From positions 1,488,001 through 1,552,000 of the forward strand of contig NZ_JAUTBD010000001.1 in the NCBI RefSeq assembly GCF_030818935.1: a stretch of 64,000 bases of DNA, written 5' to 3'. This DNA comes from Microbacterium sp. SORGH_AS_1204 (GTDB lineage Bacteria; Actinomycetota; Actinomycetes; Actinomycetales; Microbacteriaceae). The position numbers and the translations under genes were made by a program. Below are positions 24,887-33,861 of this stretch, piece after piece (within the stretch, counting starts at the first letter, position 1; each line of letters begins with the position of its first letter). Under the pieces are notes generated by a model. The model was not told where the DNA came from and did no database searches. It saw only the letters and a program-made list of their open reading frames with translations.

Positions 24887-25966
24887 GTGACGACCCTTGC
24901 CACCCCCACCGCTCGCGACCGCCGCCGCTGGGCGCGCTATCTCGTCGACGAACGCGCCGAGGCACGCGTGTACCGCGAACTGGCCTCGCGTCGCACCGGC
25001 GAGGAGCGCGACATCCTGCTCGCGCTCGCCGAGGCCGAGGGGCGCCATGAGCAGCACTGGATCGAGCTGCTGGGGGAGAAGCCCCAGCGACTCCCGCAGC
25101 CCGGCATCGGAACGCGCATGCTCGCGTGGATGGCCCGCCGTTTCGGCTCCATCTTCGTGCTCGCGCTCGCGCAGAACGCCGAGGCCCGTTCGCCCTACGC
25201 CGATGAGCCGTACGCGACCGCCGCGATGGCCGCCGACGAGCGCGTGCACCACGAGGTCGTGCGCGGGCTCGCCGCCCGCGGCCGCCGCCGCCTCTCCGGC
25301 ACCTTCCGCGCCGCCGTGTTCGGCGCCAACGACGGCCTCGTGTCCAACCTCGCGCTCGTCATGGGTGTCGGGGCGACTGGCGTCGCCCCGAGCTTCGTGC
25401 TGTTCAGCGGCATCGCGGGCCTGCTCGCGGGAGCCCTGTCGATGGGCGCGGGGGAGTTCGTCTCGGTGCGCTCGCAGCGCGAGCTGCTGAAAGCCACCGA
25501 AGAGAGCGACTTCGCCGACTCGGCCCTGCCCCACCTCGACCTGAATGCCAACGAGCTCGCCCTCGTGTACCGCACGCGCGGCATGGATCCGGATGCCGCA
25601 CTGACCAAGGCCCGCGAGGTGGTCACGGCCGCGCAGTCCGGCACCGCCCCGGCGGCCGCCGCCCCGGGGGAGAGCGCGCACGACGTCGTCGGCAGCGCGT
25701 GGGGCGCGTCGATCTCGAGCTTCCTGTTCTTCGCGTCGGGTGCGGTCGTCCCGGTGCTGCCGTGGATCTTCGGCATGAGCGGCGTCGGCGCGGTCGTGCT
25801 CGCTCTCGTACTCGTCGGCATCGCCCTCATGGCGACCGGCGCCATGGTGGGGCTGCTCTCGGGTGCCTCGCCGCTCAAGCGCGGGCTGCGCCAACTCGCG
25901 ATCGGCTTCGGCGCCGCCGCCATCACCTACGTGCTCGGCCTGCTGTTCGGAGTCTCCGCGGCCTGA
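24887..25966 (+). CDS. VIT1/CCC1-family iron/manganese transporter with N-terminal ferritin-like domain
   Basis: 359 residues. Residues 1-140 form a ferritin-like helical domain with Glu/His metal ligands (DERAEARVYRELA, LAEAEGRHEQHWIEL, AADERVHHEVV), and residues 150-359 a CCC1 membrane domain with FRAAVFGANDGLVSNLALVMG and five helices, including SMGAGEFVSVRSQRE. Er-VIT1 proteins move Fe2+ or Mn2+ out of the cytosol. The GTG start is chosen because aaggag precedes it. No iron box is visible upstream. Confidence 0.92.
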   Translation: MTTLATPTARDRRRWARYLVDERAEARVYRELASRRTGEERDILLALAEAEGRHEQHWIELLGEKPQRLPQPGIGTRMLAWMARRFGSIFVLALAQNAEARSPYADEPYATAAMAADERVHHEVVRGLAARGRRRLSGTFRAAVFGANDGLVSNLALVMGVGATGVAPSFVLFSGIAGLLAGALSMGAGEFVSVRSQRELLKATEESDFADSALPHLDLNANELALVYRTRGMDPDAALTKAREVVTAAQSGTAPAAAAPGESAHDVVGSAWGASISSFLFFASGAVVPVLPWIFGMSGVGAVVLALVLVGIALMATGAMVGLLSGASPLKRGLRQLAIGFGAAAITYVLGLLFGVSAA

Positions 25967-26678
25967 CGAGCGCCGCCGCCGCGGCGCGGGCGGTAAGAGC
26001 GGCTCGACCGGCGGCAGCGACTCGACCGGCGGCGCCGCCGAAAAACGCTCTTTGCGTCGAGACACGTCGCGTCGTGGCGTTTCCCAAAGCGAACGGCGTT
26101 TCTCGCGCGCGGGGGCGCCGGCGCGGCGGGGCTGCCGACGGCGACTCGACCGGCGGGGGCGCCGGCGCGGCGGGGCTGGCAACGGCAACTCGACCGGCAC
26201 TGCCGCCGAGAAACGCTGTTTGCGACGAGACACGCCGCGTCGTGGCGTCTTTCAGAGCGAACGGCGTTTGTCGCGCGCGGCGGCGCCGCTGCCGCCGGCG
26301 GCGGCGCCGCTGTCGCCGCGGGGCCGGTGCCGCGGCGGGGCCGGCGATAGCGGCGGGGCCGGTGCCCCCATCGAGAAACGCCGTTCGTGACGAGACACGC
26401 GCCGTCATGGCGTTTTTCAGAGCGAATAGCGTTTCTCACGCGCGTCGCCGGCGGCGGCGCCGCGGCGGGTCCGGCGCCAGCGGCTCGGTCGCCGCCGCCG
26501 CCGAGAAACGCTGTTCGCGATGAGACACGCGGCGTCGTGGCGTTCCCGGTCGCGAACGGCGTTTCTCCCACGCGGCGGCGCCGCTGTCGGCACCAACGCG
26601 CGGCGGCGGCGCCGCTGTCGGCGCTGGAGCGCCGCTGCCAGCGCCGGAGCGCAGAGGCGCCGAAGTACGGGGCCGGCG
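25967..26678. other. 712-bp gene-free region made of palindromic repeats and GC-only spacers
   Basis: The open frames crossing this stretch are low-complexity Arg/Ala/Gly translations and are rejected as genes. It contains the four-unit array at 26040-26567; the spacers are nearly pure G and C with many gccgcc runs. It lies between convergent VIT1 and oxygenase genes. Confidence 0.8.
26040..26567. repeat. array of four 65-nt imperfect palindromes
   Basis: Units at 26040-26104, 26208-26272, 26373-26437 and 26503-26567. Each starts GAGAAACGC(T/C)GTT (first unit GAAAAACGCTCTT), has a central gagacacgc...gtc(g/a)tggcgt segment, and ends (GCGAA)CGGCGTTTCTC or a close variant, the reverse complement of its start. 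Each can fold into a hairpin with 13-16-bp terminal arms. Spacing is 168, 165 and 130 bp. Not CRISPR: units are palindromic, diverged, and the spacers are GC-only filler. Confidence 0.9.
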
Positions 26679-27725
26679 TCAGCCGCGCGTCGCCGCCGCC
26701 ACCCGTGCGGCCTCGCGCACCGCGCCGACGTTCTTCCGACCCGCGCGTGAGCCCGCGAGTTTGGCCGTGATGTGCTCGCGCACCGTCACGGGGTCGTACA
26801 ACGCCGGTGCCTCGGGCGACACGAAATGCGGCAGCGGTGCGATGACGGCATCCGCGTTCCCGTCGTGGAAGAACGCCGCCGACCGCCGCCGCTCGATCGT
26901 GCCGTCGATGACGGGCGGCTTCACCCGGTGCAGCGTCGACAGCCACTTGTCGTTCGTGAGGCGCGCGGCCACGTCGCCGAGGTTGACCAGCAGAGCGCCT
27001 TCGGCGGGCGCCACGTCGTTCCACGAGCCATCGAACCCGAGCACCTGGAGCCCCGCCACCCGATCCGCCCACAGCACCGTGACCAGACCGAAGTCGGTGT
27101 GCTCGCCCATCCCCGTCAGCTCCGCGCCGAGCTCGATCGACCCCGGCGGCAGGGCGTAGTTGTTCATCCGCAGCACGTCGATGGAGTGACCCGTGATGCC
27201 GTCGAAGAAGTCGTCGGGCACCCGCAGCGCCGCCGCGAACACCCGTGTCAGCGTCCGGGCCACGCGTCGCGCTTCGTCGTAGTACGCGGTCACGGCCGGC
27301 TCGAAGGTCGAGGCCTCATCGGGCCAGGTGTTCTCGGCGTAATCGGCGGGCGTCGCGGTCGTCCCCGGATACTCCCGCCACGACGTCCCCACGTTGAACG
27401 CCTCGAAGAAGTCGTTCATCCGCGTGACGGGGTCGACGCCGAGGCTATAGCTGAGCGACTCGCTCTTCGGCGGGCTGTACCCCCGGTTCTCGGCCCCCGG
27501 TCGCACGTACCGCTTCTTCTCGTCCAGCGGCAACGCGAAGAACGCGTCGAGCGCCGCCGTGAAGTCACTCAGAACCCCATCCGGGATGCCGTGCCCCACC
27601 ACCTGCATGAATCCGACGGTGCGGCACGCGTGATCGACGGCGGCGACGACCGCCGCGCGCGCATCGGGCGAGCCGGGGCCCTCCCACGCGGAGATGTCGA
27701 TCGTGGGCACACGGAAGGAAGGCAT
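26679..27725 (-). CDS. isopenicillin N synthase-like 2-oxoglutarate/Fe(II) oxygenase
   Basis: 348 residues. N-terminal non-haem dioxygenase domain starting VPTIDISAWEG, then the iron facial triad: His and Asp in GEHTDFGLVTVL and the second His in LSTLHRVKPP, with the co-substrate Arg in ERRRSAAFFHDG. It oxidises a small molecule; the family ranges from antibiotic to plant-hormone-like metabolism and no pathway genes flank it. Full length, ATG start. No associated NRPS or other biosynthetic genes are in the window. Confidence 0.9.
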   Translation of the reverse strand: MPSFRVPTIDISAWEGPGSPDARAAVVAAVDHACRTVGFMQVVGHGIPDGVLSDFTAALDAFFALPLDEKKRYVRPGAENRGYSPPKSESLSYSLGVDPVTRMNDFFEAFNVGTSWREYPGTTATPADYAENTWPDEASTFEPAVTAYYDEARRVARTLTRVFAAALRVPDDFFDGITGHSIDVLRMNNYALPPGSIELGAELTGMGEHTDFGLVTVLWADRVAGLQVLGFDGSWNDVAPAEGALLVNLGDVAARLTNDKWLSTLHRVKPPVIDGTIERRRSAAFFHDGNADAVIAPLPHFVSPEAPALYDPVTVREHITAKLAGSRAGRKNVGAVREAARVAAATRG

Positions 27726-28075
27726 GCTCCGACGCTAGGCGGGGCGTGTCACGCCGGTGTTTCGCGGGAGTCACGCGCGCGTGGATGCCGGGAGGCCAGC
27801 GCGGATAGATGGATGCCGCGGAGCCCGGCACGAATGGGCCGGGAGCGGGTGACGCCGCCGCGGGCGGGCGTGCGGGGCGGCCACGAGCGGCGTGGGCCCA
27901 ACCCCGAACGGGTTCGCGGCCGACCCGCCCGCAGATAACGAAGAAGGCCCCGGGATGAACCCGGGGCCTTCTTGTTCTGTGCGCGAGGGGGGACTTTCCC
28001 CACCGCCCCTCCACCCGCCGCTACGCGGCGCGCGGAGCCTCCGGCGGCGTGGGCCCAACCCCGAACGGGTTCGGG
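27726..28075. repeat. gene-free region with the first copy of a duplicated tRNA-Leu 3' end and terminator
   Basis: Positions 27887-27916 are identical to 28044-28073 (period 157 bp). After the first copy come a terminator hairpin (27940-27974) and 17 nt (27980-27996) identical to the 3' end of the tRNA-Leu gene (29387-29403), then divergence. The second copy continues on the far side of the IS element. Nothing else is recognised in this stretch. Confidence 0.8.
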
Positions 28076-29311
28076 GTTATAGGTCAGGAATAGTGGATGA
28101 ATCCTCGATCTAGCCGCGTGATTCCGGGGTAGAACGGGGATCGGTATGGTCCGCGACCCTTAGTCGTGGACCTTCCCTCGAATCAGGGCTCGTGCGTGGT
28201 ATGCGGGTCGAAGCTGGTGAAGAACGGACGACACCCCTCAGGAACGCAGCGGTGGCGGTGCCGGCCGTGCGGGTCCTCCACTATCCGTCGGCGCCCTGAC
28301 GTTACCCGCCGCGAACAGCTGCACCGGTTCCTGACCTGGCTGATGGGCAAGGCCTCACAGGCCGAGCTCGCCAGCTCCCGCAGCGCCCGCTCGTTCCGTC
28401 GCGACACCGCGTGGTGCTGGGCCCTCGAGCCGCGCCTGCCCGTCACAGGCGAAGTACACGAGGTGATCCTGGTCGATGGGATCTGGATCGAAACGTGGTG
28501 TCTACTCATCGCCCTCACCACCACCAACACCGTCGTGGGATGGCAGTGGGCCGCCCGCGAATCGGCTGCTGCCTGGGGCGCGCTGTTCGAGAGCATTCCC
28601 GCCCCGACGGTGGTGGTCACCGACGGCGGCTCCGGGATCCGTTCCGCCCTCGCCCTGCACTGGCCCGCCACCGCCATCCAACGCTGCATCTTCCACCTGC
28701 AGCTGAACGTCACCCGCGAACTGACAAGGAACCCGCGCCTGCGCGCCGGCAAAGACCTGCGCCAGATCGCCCTCGCCCTCAGCGGCATCCACACCGTCGA
28801 CGACGCCATCACCTGGCGCCTCACGCTGGAAGCCTGGTGGAAGACCTACGGGCACCTCCTGCGCGAACGCACCCTCTATGACAACGGCCACTTCGGTTAC
28901 ACCCACAAACCGCTCCGCAAAGCCTGGGCGATCTTGCACCGCGTCGCCGAGAACGAACACATGTTCACCTTCATCCGCCACGACGCCCCGCGCACCACCT
29001 CACGCCTCGAAGGACTCAACGCCCAGATCAGGCACCTCCTTCGCCATCACCGGGGCATGCCGATCCAGCATCAACGCCGCGCCGTCGAATGGTTCCTGCT
29101 GCTGCACGAAGTCCCCATCGACCACGCCCACAGCTACGCCCACGCCCCCACAACGCCAACCCCGCACGAGGACGCCACCATCGACCTCGAGGACCCCACC
29201 CCAACCCTCTACGACAACGGCCTCGACGCCACCGAAGGCCTCTGGCTCAGAACAGGATGGGCAGGACGAGGATGACACGCCCGACCCCATCCACTATTTC
29301 TGGCCTATAAG
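28076..29311 (+). mobile_element. IS1249-type insertion sequence (IS256 family)
   Basis: About 1.24 kb bounded by inverted repeats: the left end reads (G)TTATAGGTCAGGAATAGTGGATG and the right end, on the other strand, (C)TTATAGGCCAGAAATAGTGGATG, differing at three positions. One full-length transposase gene fills it. I could not identify a clean target-site duplication. It is inserted in the second copy of a duplicated tRNA-Leu 3' region. Confidence 0.85.
28166..29275 (+). CDS. IS1249-family transposase
   Basis: 369 residues. N-terminal zinc-ribbon-like CVVCGSKLVKNGRHPSG...CRPCG, then the mutator-type DDE catalytic domain: first Asp in VILVDGIWIETW, second in VVTDGGSGIRSAL with CIFHLQLNV, and the Glu in TTSRLEGLNAQIRHLLR. 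This arrangement is typical of IS1249 transposases of actinobacteria. GTG start. The frame is intact, so the element may be active. Confidence 0.92.
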   Translation: MDLPSNQGSCVVCGSKLVKNGRHPSGTQRWRCRPCGSSTIRRRPDVTRREQLHRFLTWLMGKASQAELASSRSARSFRRDTAWCWALEPRLPVTGEVHEVILVDGIWIETWCLLIALTTTNTVVGWQWAARESAAAWGALFESIPAPTVVVTDGGSGIRSALALHWPATAIQRCIFHLQLNVTRELTRNPRLRAGKDLRQIALALSGIHTVDDAITWRLTLEAWWKTYGHLLRERTLYDNGHFGYTHKPLRKAWAILHRVAENEHMFTFIRHDAPRTTSRLEGLNAQIRHLLRHHRGMPIQHQRRAVEWFLLLHEVPIDHAHSYAHAPTTPTPHEDATIDLEDPTPTLYDNGLDATEGLWLRTGWAGRG

Positions 29312-29343
29312 CCCCGCCTCGCGGCCGCCCCTCCCGCAGATAA

Positions 29344-29381
29344 CGAAGAAGGCCCCGGGGATGAACCCGGGGCCTTCTTCG
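29344..29381 (-). terminator. terminator of the tRNA-Leu gene
   Basis: Perfect 16-bp stem CGAAGAAGGCCCCGGG / CCCGGGGCCTTCTTCG with a 6-nt loop, starting 6 bp beyond the tRNA 3' end. A slightly degenerate copy lies at 27940-27974. Confidence 0.9.
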
Positions 29382-29386
29382 TTCTG

Positions 29387-29472
29387 TGCGCGAGGGGGGA
29401 CTTGAACCCCCACGCCCGTTAAAGGGCACTAGCACCTCAAGCTAGCGCGTCTACCTATTCCGCCACCCGCGC
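29387..29472 (-). tRNA. tRNA-Leu (anticodon GAG)
   Basis: 86 nt. Acceptor arms GCGCGGG and CTCGCGC, D-arm with TGGCGGAATAGGTAGACGC, anticodon stem CTAGC/GCTAG with loop TTGAGGT (anticodon GAG), a long variable arm typical of class II tRNAs, and T-arm GGGGGTTCAAGTCCCCC. CCA is not encoded. It reads CUC/CUU codons. Confidence 0.95.
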
Positions 29473-29689
29473 ATCTGGGTGAATTGTCGCTTGCGCAACG
29501 AGGAACGACATTACCACGCCGCGAAGCCCGACTCGAACCAGCGACGCAGCCCGGGCGCGTCCGACCGCGCCACCCACAGCGGACCCCGGTCGTCCATCGG
29601 CCGGCCACCCGTCCTCCCCAGGGCGCGCGGCGAGGGAACCGAGGGACATGCGACGGGAGTCGTCCTCGCGTCCCGGTACGGTAGTGCGC
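29473..29689. other. intergenic region upstream of tRNA-Leu and the peptidase gene
   Basis: 217 bp between the divergent tRNA and M20 peptidase genes. It must hold the tRNA promoter; ttgtcgcttgcg...gaacgacattacc near 29482-29516 is comparatively AT-rich. No further feature recognised. Confidence 0.4.
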
Positions 29690-30991
29690 ATGTCCGAGCC
29701 CGAAAACGTCGTCCCCGAGGTCGCGCGCATCGCGTCCGACCTCATCCGGTTCGACACCTCGAACTACGGCGGAGGCCGCTCCAACGGCGAGCGCGAGGCG
29801 GCCGAGTACGTCGGCGCCTATCTCGAAGCACTCGGGCTCGACACCGACTACTACGAACCCGTCGCGCGCCGCACGAACGTCTGCGCCCGCGTCCCCGGCC
29901 GCAATCCCGACAAGCCCGCGCTCGTGCTGCACGGCCACCTCGACGTCGTGCCCGCCGTCGCCGACGACTGGAGCGTCGATCCCTTCGCCGGCGAGATCCG
30001 CGACGGCATCCTCTGGGGCCGCGGAGCGGTCGACATGAAGAACATGGACGCCATGATCCTCACCGCCGTCGCCGACCTGCTGCGGGCGGGCGAACGGCCC
30101 GAGCGCGACGTGATCGTGACGTTCTTCGCCGACGAGGAGAACGGTGGCGTCGAAGGCTCGGGTCGGGTGGTCAAGGACCGTCCCGAATGGTTCGCCGGGG
30201 CCACCGAGGCCATCAGCGAGGTGGGCGGCTATTCCATCGCCGTCGGCGACCGGCGCGCCTACCTGCTGCAGGTCGGAGAGAAGGCGCTGCTGTGGATCAA
30301 GCTGGTGGCCCGCGGCCGTGCCGGCCACGGGAGCCGCCTGCATCCCGACAATGCGGTCACCCGTCTCGCCGAAGCCGTCGCCGCCCTCGGGCGCACCGAG
30401 TGGCCCATCCGGCTCACCGACACCACCGCCGCCCTGCTGGCGGGATTGGCCGAGATCACGGGTGACCACGCGGGCGATCCTGACGCCCTCGCGCGGCGTA
30501 CCGGCGCGGCGGCGAGCTTCGTCCAGTCCACCCTGCGCACCACGACGAACCCGACGGGCCTGACCGCCGGCTACAAGCACAACGTGATCCCCGATCGCGC
30601 CGAGGCGCTCATCGATGTGCGGGTGCTGCCCGGCACCGAGGAGGCCGCCCTCGCCGACGTCCGTCGGATCGTGGGCGACGGCGTCGACATCGAGATCGTC
30701 CATCGAGACGTCGGACTCGAGGTGCCCTTCGCCGGCGACCTGGTCGACGCGATGGTCGCGCAGCTCGGTCGCCACGACCCGGGCGTTCCCGTCGTCCCCT
30801 ACCTGCTGGGCGCGGGGACCGACAACAAGGCCCTCTCCACCCTCGGAATCTCCGGTTACGGATTCGCGCCGCTGCGACTTCCCGCCGATCTCGACTTCAC
30901 CGGAATGTTCCACGGTGTCGACGAGCGCGTCCCCGTCGACGCGCTCGAGTTCGGTCGACGTGTTCTCGCCGACCTCCTCCGGACGTACTGA
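29690..30991 (+). CDS. M20/M25/M40-family metallopeptidase (ArgE/DapE-like)
   Basis: 433 residues. Di-zinc ligands are visible in [24 protein letters not shown] and the [11 protein letters not shown] motif with the catalytic Glu; the dimerisation domain includes [17 protein letters not shown]. Acts on a peptide or N-acylated amino acid in the cytosol; the specific substrate is unclear. ATG 29690 is preferred because homologues begin near here; ATG 29648 would add 14 residues. Spaced 8 bp before uppP, so probably co-transcribed with it. Confidence 0.92.
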   Translation: MSEPENVVPEVARIASDLIRFDTSNYGGGRSNGEREAAEYVGAYLEALGLDTDYYEPVARRTNVCARVPGRNPDKPALVLHGHLDVVPAVADDWSVDPFAGEIRDGILWGRGAVDMKNMDAMILTAVADLLRAGERPERDVIVTFFADEENGGVEGSGRVVKDRPEWFAGATEAISEVGGYSIAVGDRRAYLLQVGEKALLWIKLVARGRAGHGSRLHPDNAVTRLAEAVAALGRTEWPIRLTDTTAALLAGLAEITGDHAGDPDALARRTGAAASFVQSTLRTTTNPTGLTAGYKHNVIPDRAEALIDVRVLPGTEEAALADVRRIVGDGVDIEIVHRDVGLEVPFAGDLVDAMVAQLGRHDPGVPVVPYLLGAGTDNKALSTLGISGYGFAPLRLPADLDFTGMFHGVDERVPVDALEFGRRVLADLLRTY

Positions 30992-30999
30992 AGGACCGC

Positions 31000-31848
31000 A
31001 TGCATATCTTCGAGGTCATCATCCTCGGGCTCGTTCAGGGCCTCACCGAATTCCTCCCCATCTCTTCCAGTGCGCACCTGCGCATCGTGGGCGAGTTCCT
31101 CCCGTCGCAGACCGACCCCGGCGCGACCTTCACCGCCATCACGCAGATCGGCACCGAGCTCGCCGTGCTGATCTACTTCCGCGCGAAGATCGCCCGCGTC
31201 ATCTCGCGGTGGTTCCTTTCGCTCAGCGGCAAGGTGCCGCGCAACGACCCCGACGCCCGCATGGGCTGGCTCGTGATCATCGGCACCATCCCCATCGCCC
31301 TCCTCGGCGTGCTGCTGCAGAGCCTGATCCGCGACAACTTCCGCAGCCTCTGGATCACCGCTGTCGTGCTCATCGTCTTCGGCATCCTGCTGGGCCTCGC
31401 CGACCACTACGGCAAGCGCCGCCGCGACCTCGACGACCTCACCTACCCGCACGGCATCGCGTACGGATTCGCCCAGGCCCTCGCCCTCGTTCCCGGCGTC
31501 TCGCGGTCGGGCGCCACCACCACGCTGGGCCGCGCGCTCGGCTACAAGCGCACCGCCGTGGCCGAGTACTCGTTCCTGCTGGCGGTGCCCGCCGTGTTCG
31601 CTAGCGGACTGTTCGAGCTGTACAAGAGCTTCGACGAAGGCACCGGCCCCTACAACCTGGGCGAGACGGCCGTCGCGACGGTCATCGCGTTCGTCGTCGG
31701 TTACCTCGTGATCGCCTTCCTGATGCAGTACCTCAAGCGCGGCAGCTTCCTGCCGTTCGTGATCTACCGCGTGGCGCTCGGCATCCTCGTCATCGTGCTG
31801 CTGCTGCTCGGTGTCGTTCCGGCCGAGTCGGCCATCATGGCCGGCTGA
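31000..31848 (+). CDS. uppP: undecaprenyl-diphosphatase
   Basis: 282-residue polytopic membrane enzyme that removes a phosphate from undecaprenyl diphosphate to recycle the lipid carrier of cell wall synthesis. The two catalytic repeats are present: [18 protein letters not shown] at the N-terminus (Glu17 in TEF) and [16 protein letters not shown] in the second half. Full length, about eight transmembrane helices. RBS gaagga upstream of the ATG. Its product confers basal bacitracin tolerance in many species. Confidence 0.96.
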   Translation: MHIFEVIILGLVQGLTEFLPISSSAHLRIVGEFLPSQTDPGATFTAITQIGTELAVLIYFRAKIARVISRWFLSLSGKVPRNDPDARMGWLVIIGTIPIALLGVLLQSLIRDNFRSLWITAVVLIVFGILLGLADHYGKRRRDLDDLTYPHGIAYGFAQALALVPGVSRSGATTTLGRALGYKRTAVAEYSFLLAVPAVFASGLFELYKSFDEGTGPYNLGETAVATVIAFVVGYLVIAFLMQYLKRGSFLPFVIYRVALGILVIVLLLLGVVPAESAIMAG

Positions 31849-32157
31849 CCGCCCGTCTCACTCCACCGGCGCCGAGCCCTACGGAGTCGGATGCCACGGC
31901 ATCCGTCGTTCCGCGGGGCTCGGCGCCGTCGTTCCTGCCGTAGCGCGCGGAGCCGGGTCCCCCAGCGTCCGTCCTCCCCAGGGCTCGGCACCGTCGTTCC
32001 CGCCGAGACGGCGGCGAGCCTGCGCGCGAGCGATTGGCAGCGAGCGGCCGACGTGCTCGTCCTCGTTCGGCACCACCGGCCGGCGGCCCAGTCCGCCCCG
32101 CAGCGGCAGAGCGAAGGCCCGCCCCCGATACGGGAGCGGGCCTGTCGGCATCCGGGA
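31849..32157. other. 309-bp intergenic region with short repeats and a terminator
   Basis: Contains an 8-bp-arm palindrome CGGATGCCacGGCATCCG (31888-31905), two copies of gggctcggc(g/a)ccgtcgttcc about 64 bp apart (31917 and 31981), and the hairpin at 32115. No credible open frame. Confidence 0.6.
32115..32143. terminator. terminator between convergent uppP and ATP-grasp genes
   Basis: Stem AGGCCCGC / GCGGGCCT with a 13-nt loop, 15 bp beyond the ATP-grasp stop codon. Confidence 0.7.
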
Positions 32158-33180
32158 TCAGAACCCGATGGCCGCCCGGTAGCGCGGCTTGTGTCCGGTG
32201 CGGATACCGGTGACGCTCGGCTTGTTCTCGTACACGCCCGCGCCCCAGTTGCCCTCGACGAGCACGGGGCCGTCGGGGCCGACGACGATGTCCCAACCGA
32301 CGTACTGCACCTGGGGCACGACGCGGGCGACCTGGTCGACGAACGCCGTGACCTCGTCGATCATCGGCAGCTGGAAGTCGGCGATGCGCACGCCCGAGTC
32401 GGGGTGCACCTCGTGCACGTGGCCGTGCGAGTCGTAGCCGGCCCCGAGGGCGTGACCGTTCTCGTCGAGCATCGTGTAGAAGCCGCCGAAGGTCATCTGG
32501 TCGCTGACGGCGCCGCGGCCGAACTTCTGCGCCATCGCGAGGATGTGGGTCTTCTGCCCGTCGAAGAACGCTGTCACGCGCGTGGTGTTCACGGTTCCGG
32601 GGCAGACGGCAGCGAGGTCGTCGTGCTGGCGGATGACCTCTTCGACGAGGATCTCGCCCCGCTCGAGCAGGCCACGGTGGAATGCGCCCCAGTCCTCGAC
32701 CTCGGCGGCGTGGTAGCGGTGCACGCCGGTGCCGGCCTGACCGACCGGCTCCTTGGTGACGATGGTGCCGAGGCGCTCGGTGAACGCGCGCAGCTCGTCG
32801 GCGTTGTCGGCATCCACCACCATCCAGTCCCGGCGCAGGAACTCGCTGAAGCGGCGGTCGAAGGCCACCTTGTCTTGGAAGATGCCGCGGAAGTCGGGGT
32901 GGTCGTACTTCTGCGAGATCTGGTTCGACACCGGGTGCGTCATGTAGGTCGCACGCTCGGCCGGGGTGAGGATGGCGAAGTCGTAGTCGATGTAGTCCTG
33001 GAACCCGACGTTCTTCACGCCCGCCTGGAAGAGCATGTCGGCGACGACCAGCGGCATGGCCTTGCCGTGCTGGGCCGACGCCTCTTTGGCTCGTTCGATC
33101 ACCGAGCCCACATCGATGCGGCGGGCGCGATCGGCGAGGTAGCGCAGACGGGTGACGGGGGAGAAGCCCTGGCTAGGCAT
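32158..33180 (-). CDS. sugar-transfer-associated ATP-grasp protein
   Basis: 340 residues matching the ATP-grasp family associated with sugar-transfer and cell surface clusters. Features are an N-terminal helical part, KYDHPDFRGIFQDKVAFDRRF, the ATP-binding TKEPVGQAGTGVHRY loop, a strand with GEILVEEVI and the C-terminal metal/ATP site DIVVGPDGPVLVEGNWGAG. Such enzymes join a carboxylate to an amine or thiol using ATP; the substrate here is unknown. It is divergent (45 bp) from a pair of alanine racemase-like genes, which suggests a shared role with D-amino acids or the cell envelope. Confidence 0.82.
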   Translation of the reverse strand: MPSQGFSPVTRLRYLADRARRIDVGSVIERAKEASAQHGKAMPLVVADMLFQAGVKNVGFQDYIDYDFAILTPAERATYMTHPVSNQISQKYDHPDFRGIFQDKVAFDRRFSEFLRRDWMVVDADNADELRAFTERLGTIVTKEPVGQAGTGVHRYHAAEVEDWGAFHRGLLERGEILVEEVIRQHDDLAAVCPGTVNTTRVTAFFDGQKTHILAMAQKFGRGAVSDQMTFGGFYTMLDENGHALGAGYDSHGHVHEVHPDSGVRIADFQLPMIDEVTAFVDQVARVVPQVQYVGWDIVVGPDGPVLVEGNWGAGVYENKPSVTGIRTGHKPRYRAAIGF

Positions 33181-33225
33181 GCACGCTCCGGGGTCGGGGA
33201 TGACGGACCCCGTTAGTCTAGATGC

Positions 33226-33861
33226 GTGACCTCCACGCTCCCCGCCCGCACGCCCGGGGCCGGGGGAGTCGCCCCGGTGGCCCTCCTCTCCAAGGCCGCG
33301 CTACGGCGCAATGCGTCGCGGGCGGTGGGCGGTGACGACGACGTGCTCGCTGCCGACGGCTGGGGCCACGGTGCCGAGTGGGTGGCATCCGTGCTGTCTG
33401 AACAGGGCTTGGATGCCGCCGGCCTCGACGCCGCGACACTGTTCGGTCTGCCGGGCTCCGACGCGCGACCGGTGCTGTCGCTGCGCGGCCGCGCGTTGGG
33501 TACGAAGCCGCTGCTGCGGGGCGAGGGAGTGTCGTACGGGTACACGCACCGCGCGGCGGACGACACCACCGTCGCCCTGGTGACGGGGGGCTACGCACAG
33601 GGCATCGTGCGTTCGCTGGGGAACACCGCCACCGTCGCGATCGACGGGCGCCGCCACCGGATCGTGGGCCGCGTGGCGATGGACGTCTGCGTCGTCGACG
33701 TCGGCCACACGCCGGTCTCCCGCGGGGCGGAGGTCGTGTTCTTCGGCGATCCGGCGCGCGACGAGCCCTCCCTGGCGGAATGGACGGATGCCACGGGCTG
33801 GAGCGCAGCCGAGATCGTCGCCGTCGTGGGCGCGCGAGCCGAGCGCCGGGTGTCGGCGTGA
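33226..33861 (+). CDS. alanine racemase C-terminal-domain protein with deleted barrel
   Basis: 211 residues. It starts with a relic of the barrel's first strand (LLSKAALRRNASRAV, DVLAADGWGHGAEW) in which the PLP-binding Lys is missing, then jumps to a full alanine racemase C-terminal domain: GVSYGYTH (Tyr104, equivalent to the catalytic Tyr), VTGGYAQGIVRSLGN and IVGRVAMDVCVVDVGH. On its own it cannot bind PLP. Its stop overlaps the start of the next gene, which supplies the barrel and Lys. GTG start; a tagtctagat just before the start suggests a very short leader. Confidence 0.8.
   Translation: MTSTLPARTPGAGGVAPVALLSKAALRRNASRAVGGDDDVLAADGWGHGAEWVASVLSEQGLDAAGLDAATLFGLPGSDARPVLSLRGRALGTKPLLRGEGVSYGYTHRAADDTTVALVTGGYAQGIVRSLGNTATVAIDGRRHRIVGRVAMDVCVVDVGHTPVSRGAEVVFFGDPARDEPSLAEWTDATGWSAAEIVAVVGARAERRVSA

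Noticed and set aside
26040-26567. CRISPR array
   Set aside because: Only four units, 65 nt long, diverged and palindromic; spacers of 65-103 nt are GC-only filler rather than unique sequences, and no cas genes are present.
27980-29403. A genomic island bounded by attL/attR at tRNA-Leu
   Set aside because: The segment between the two tRNA fragments holds only a duplicated flank and one IS; there is no integrase or cargo. At most it is a scar of a lost element.
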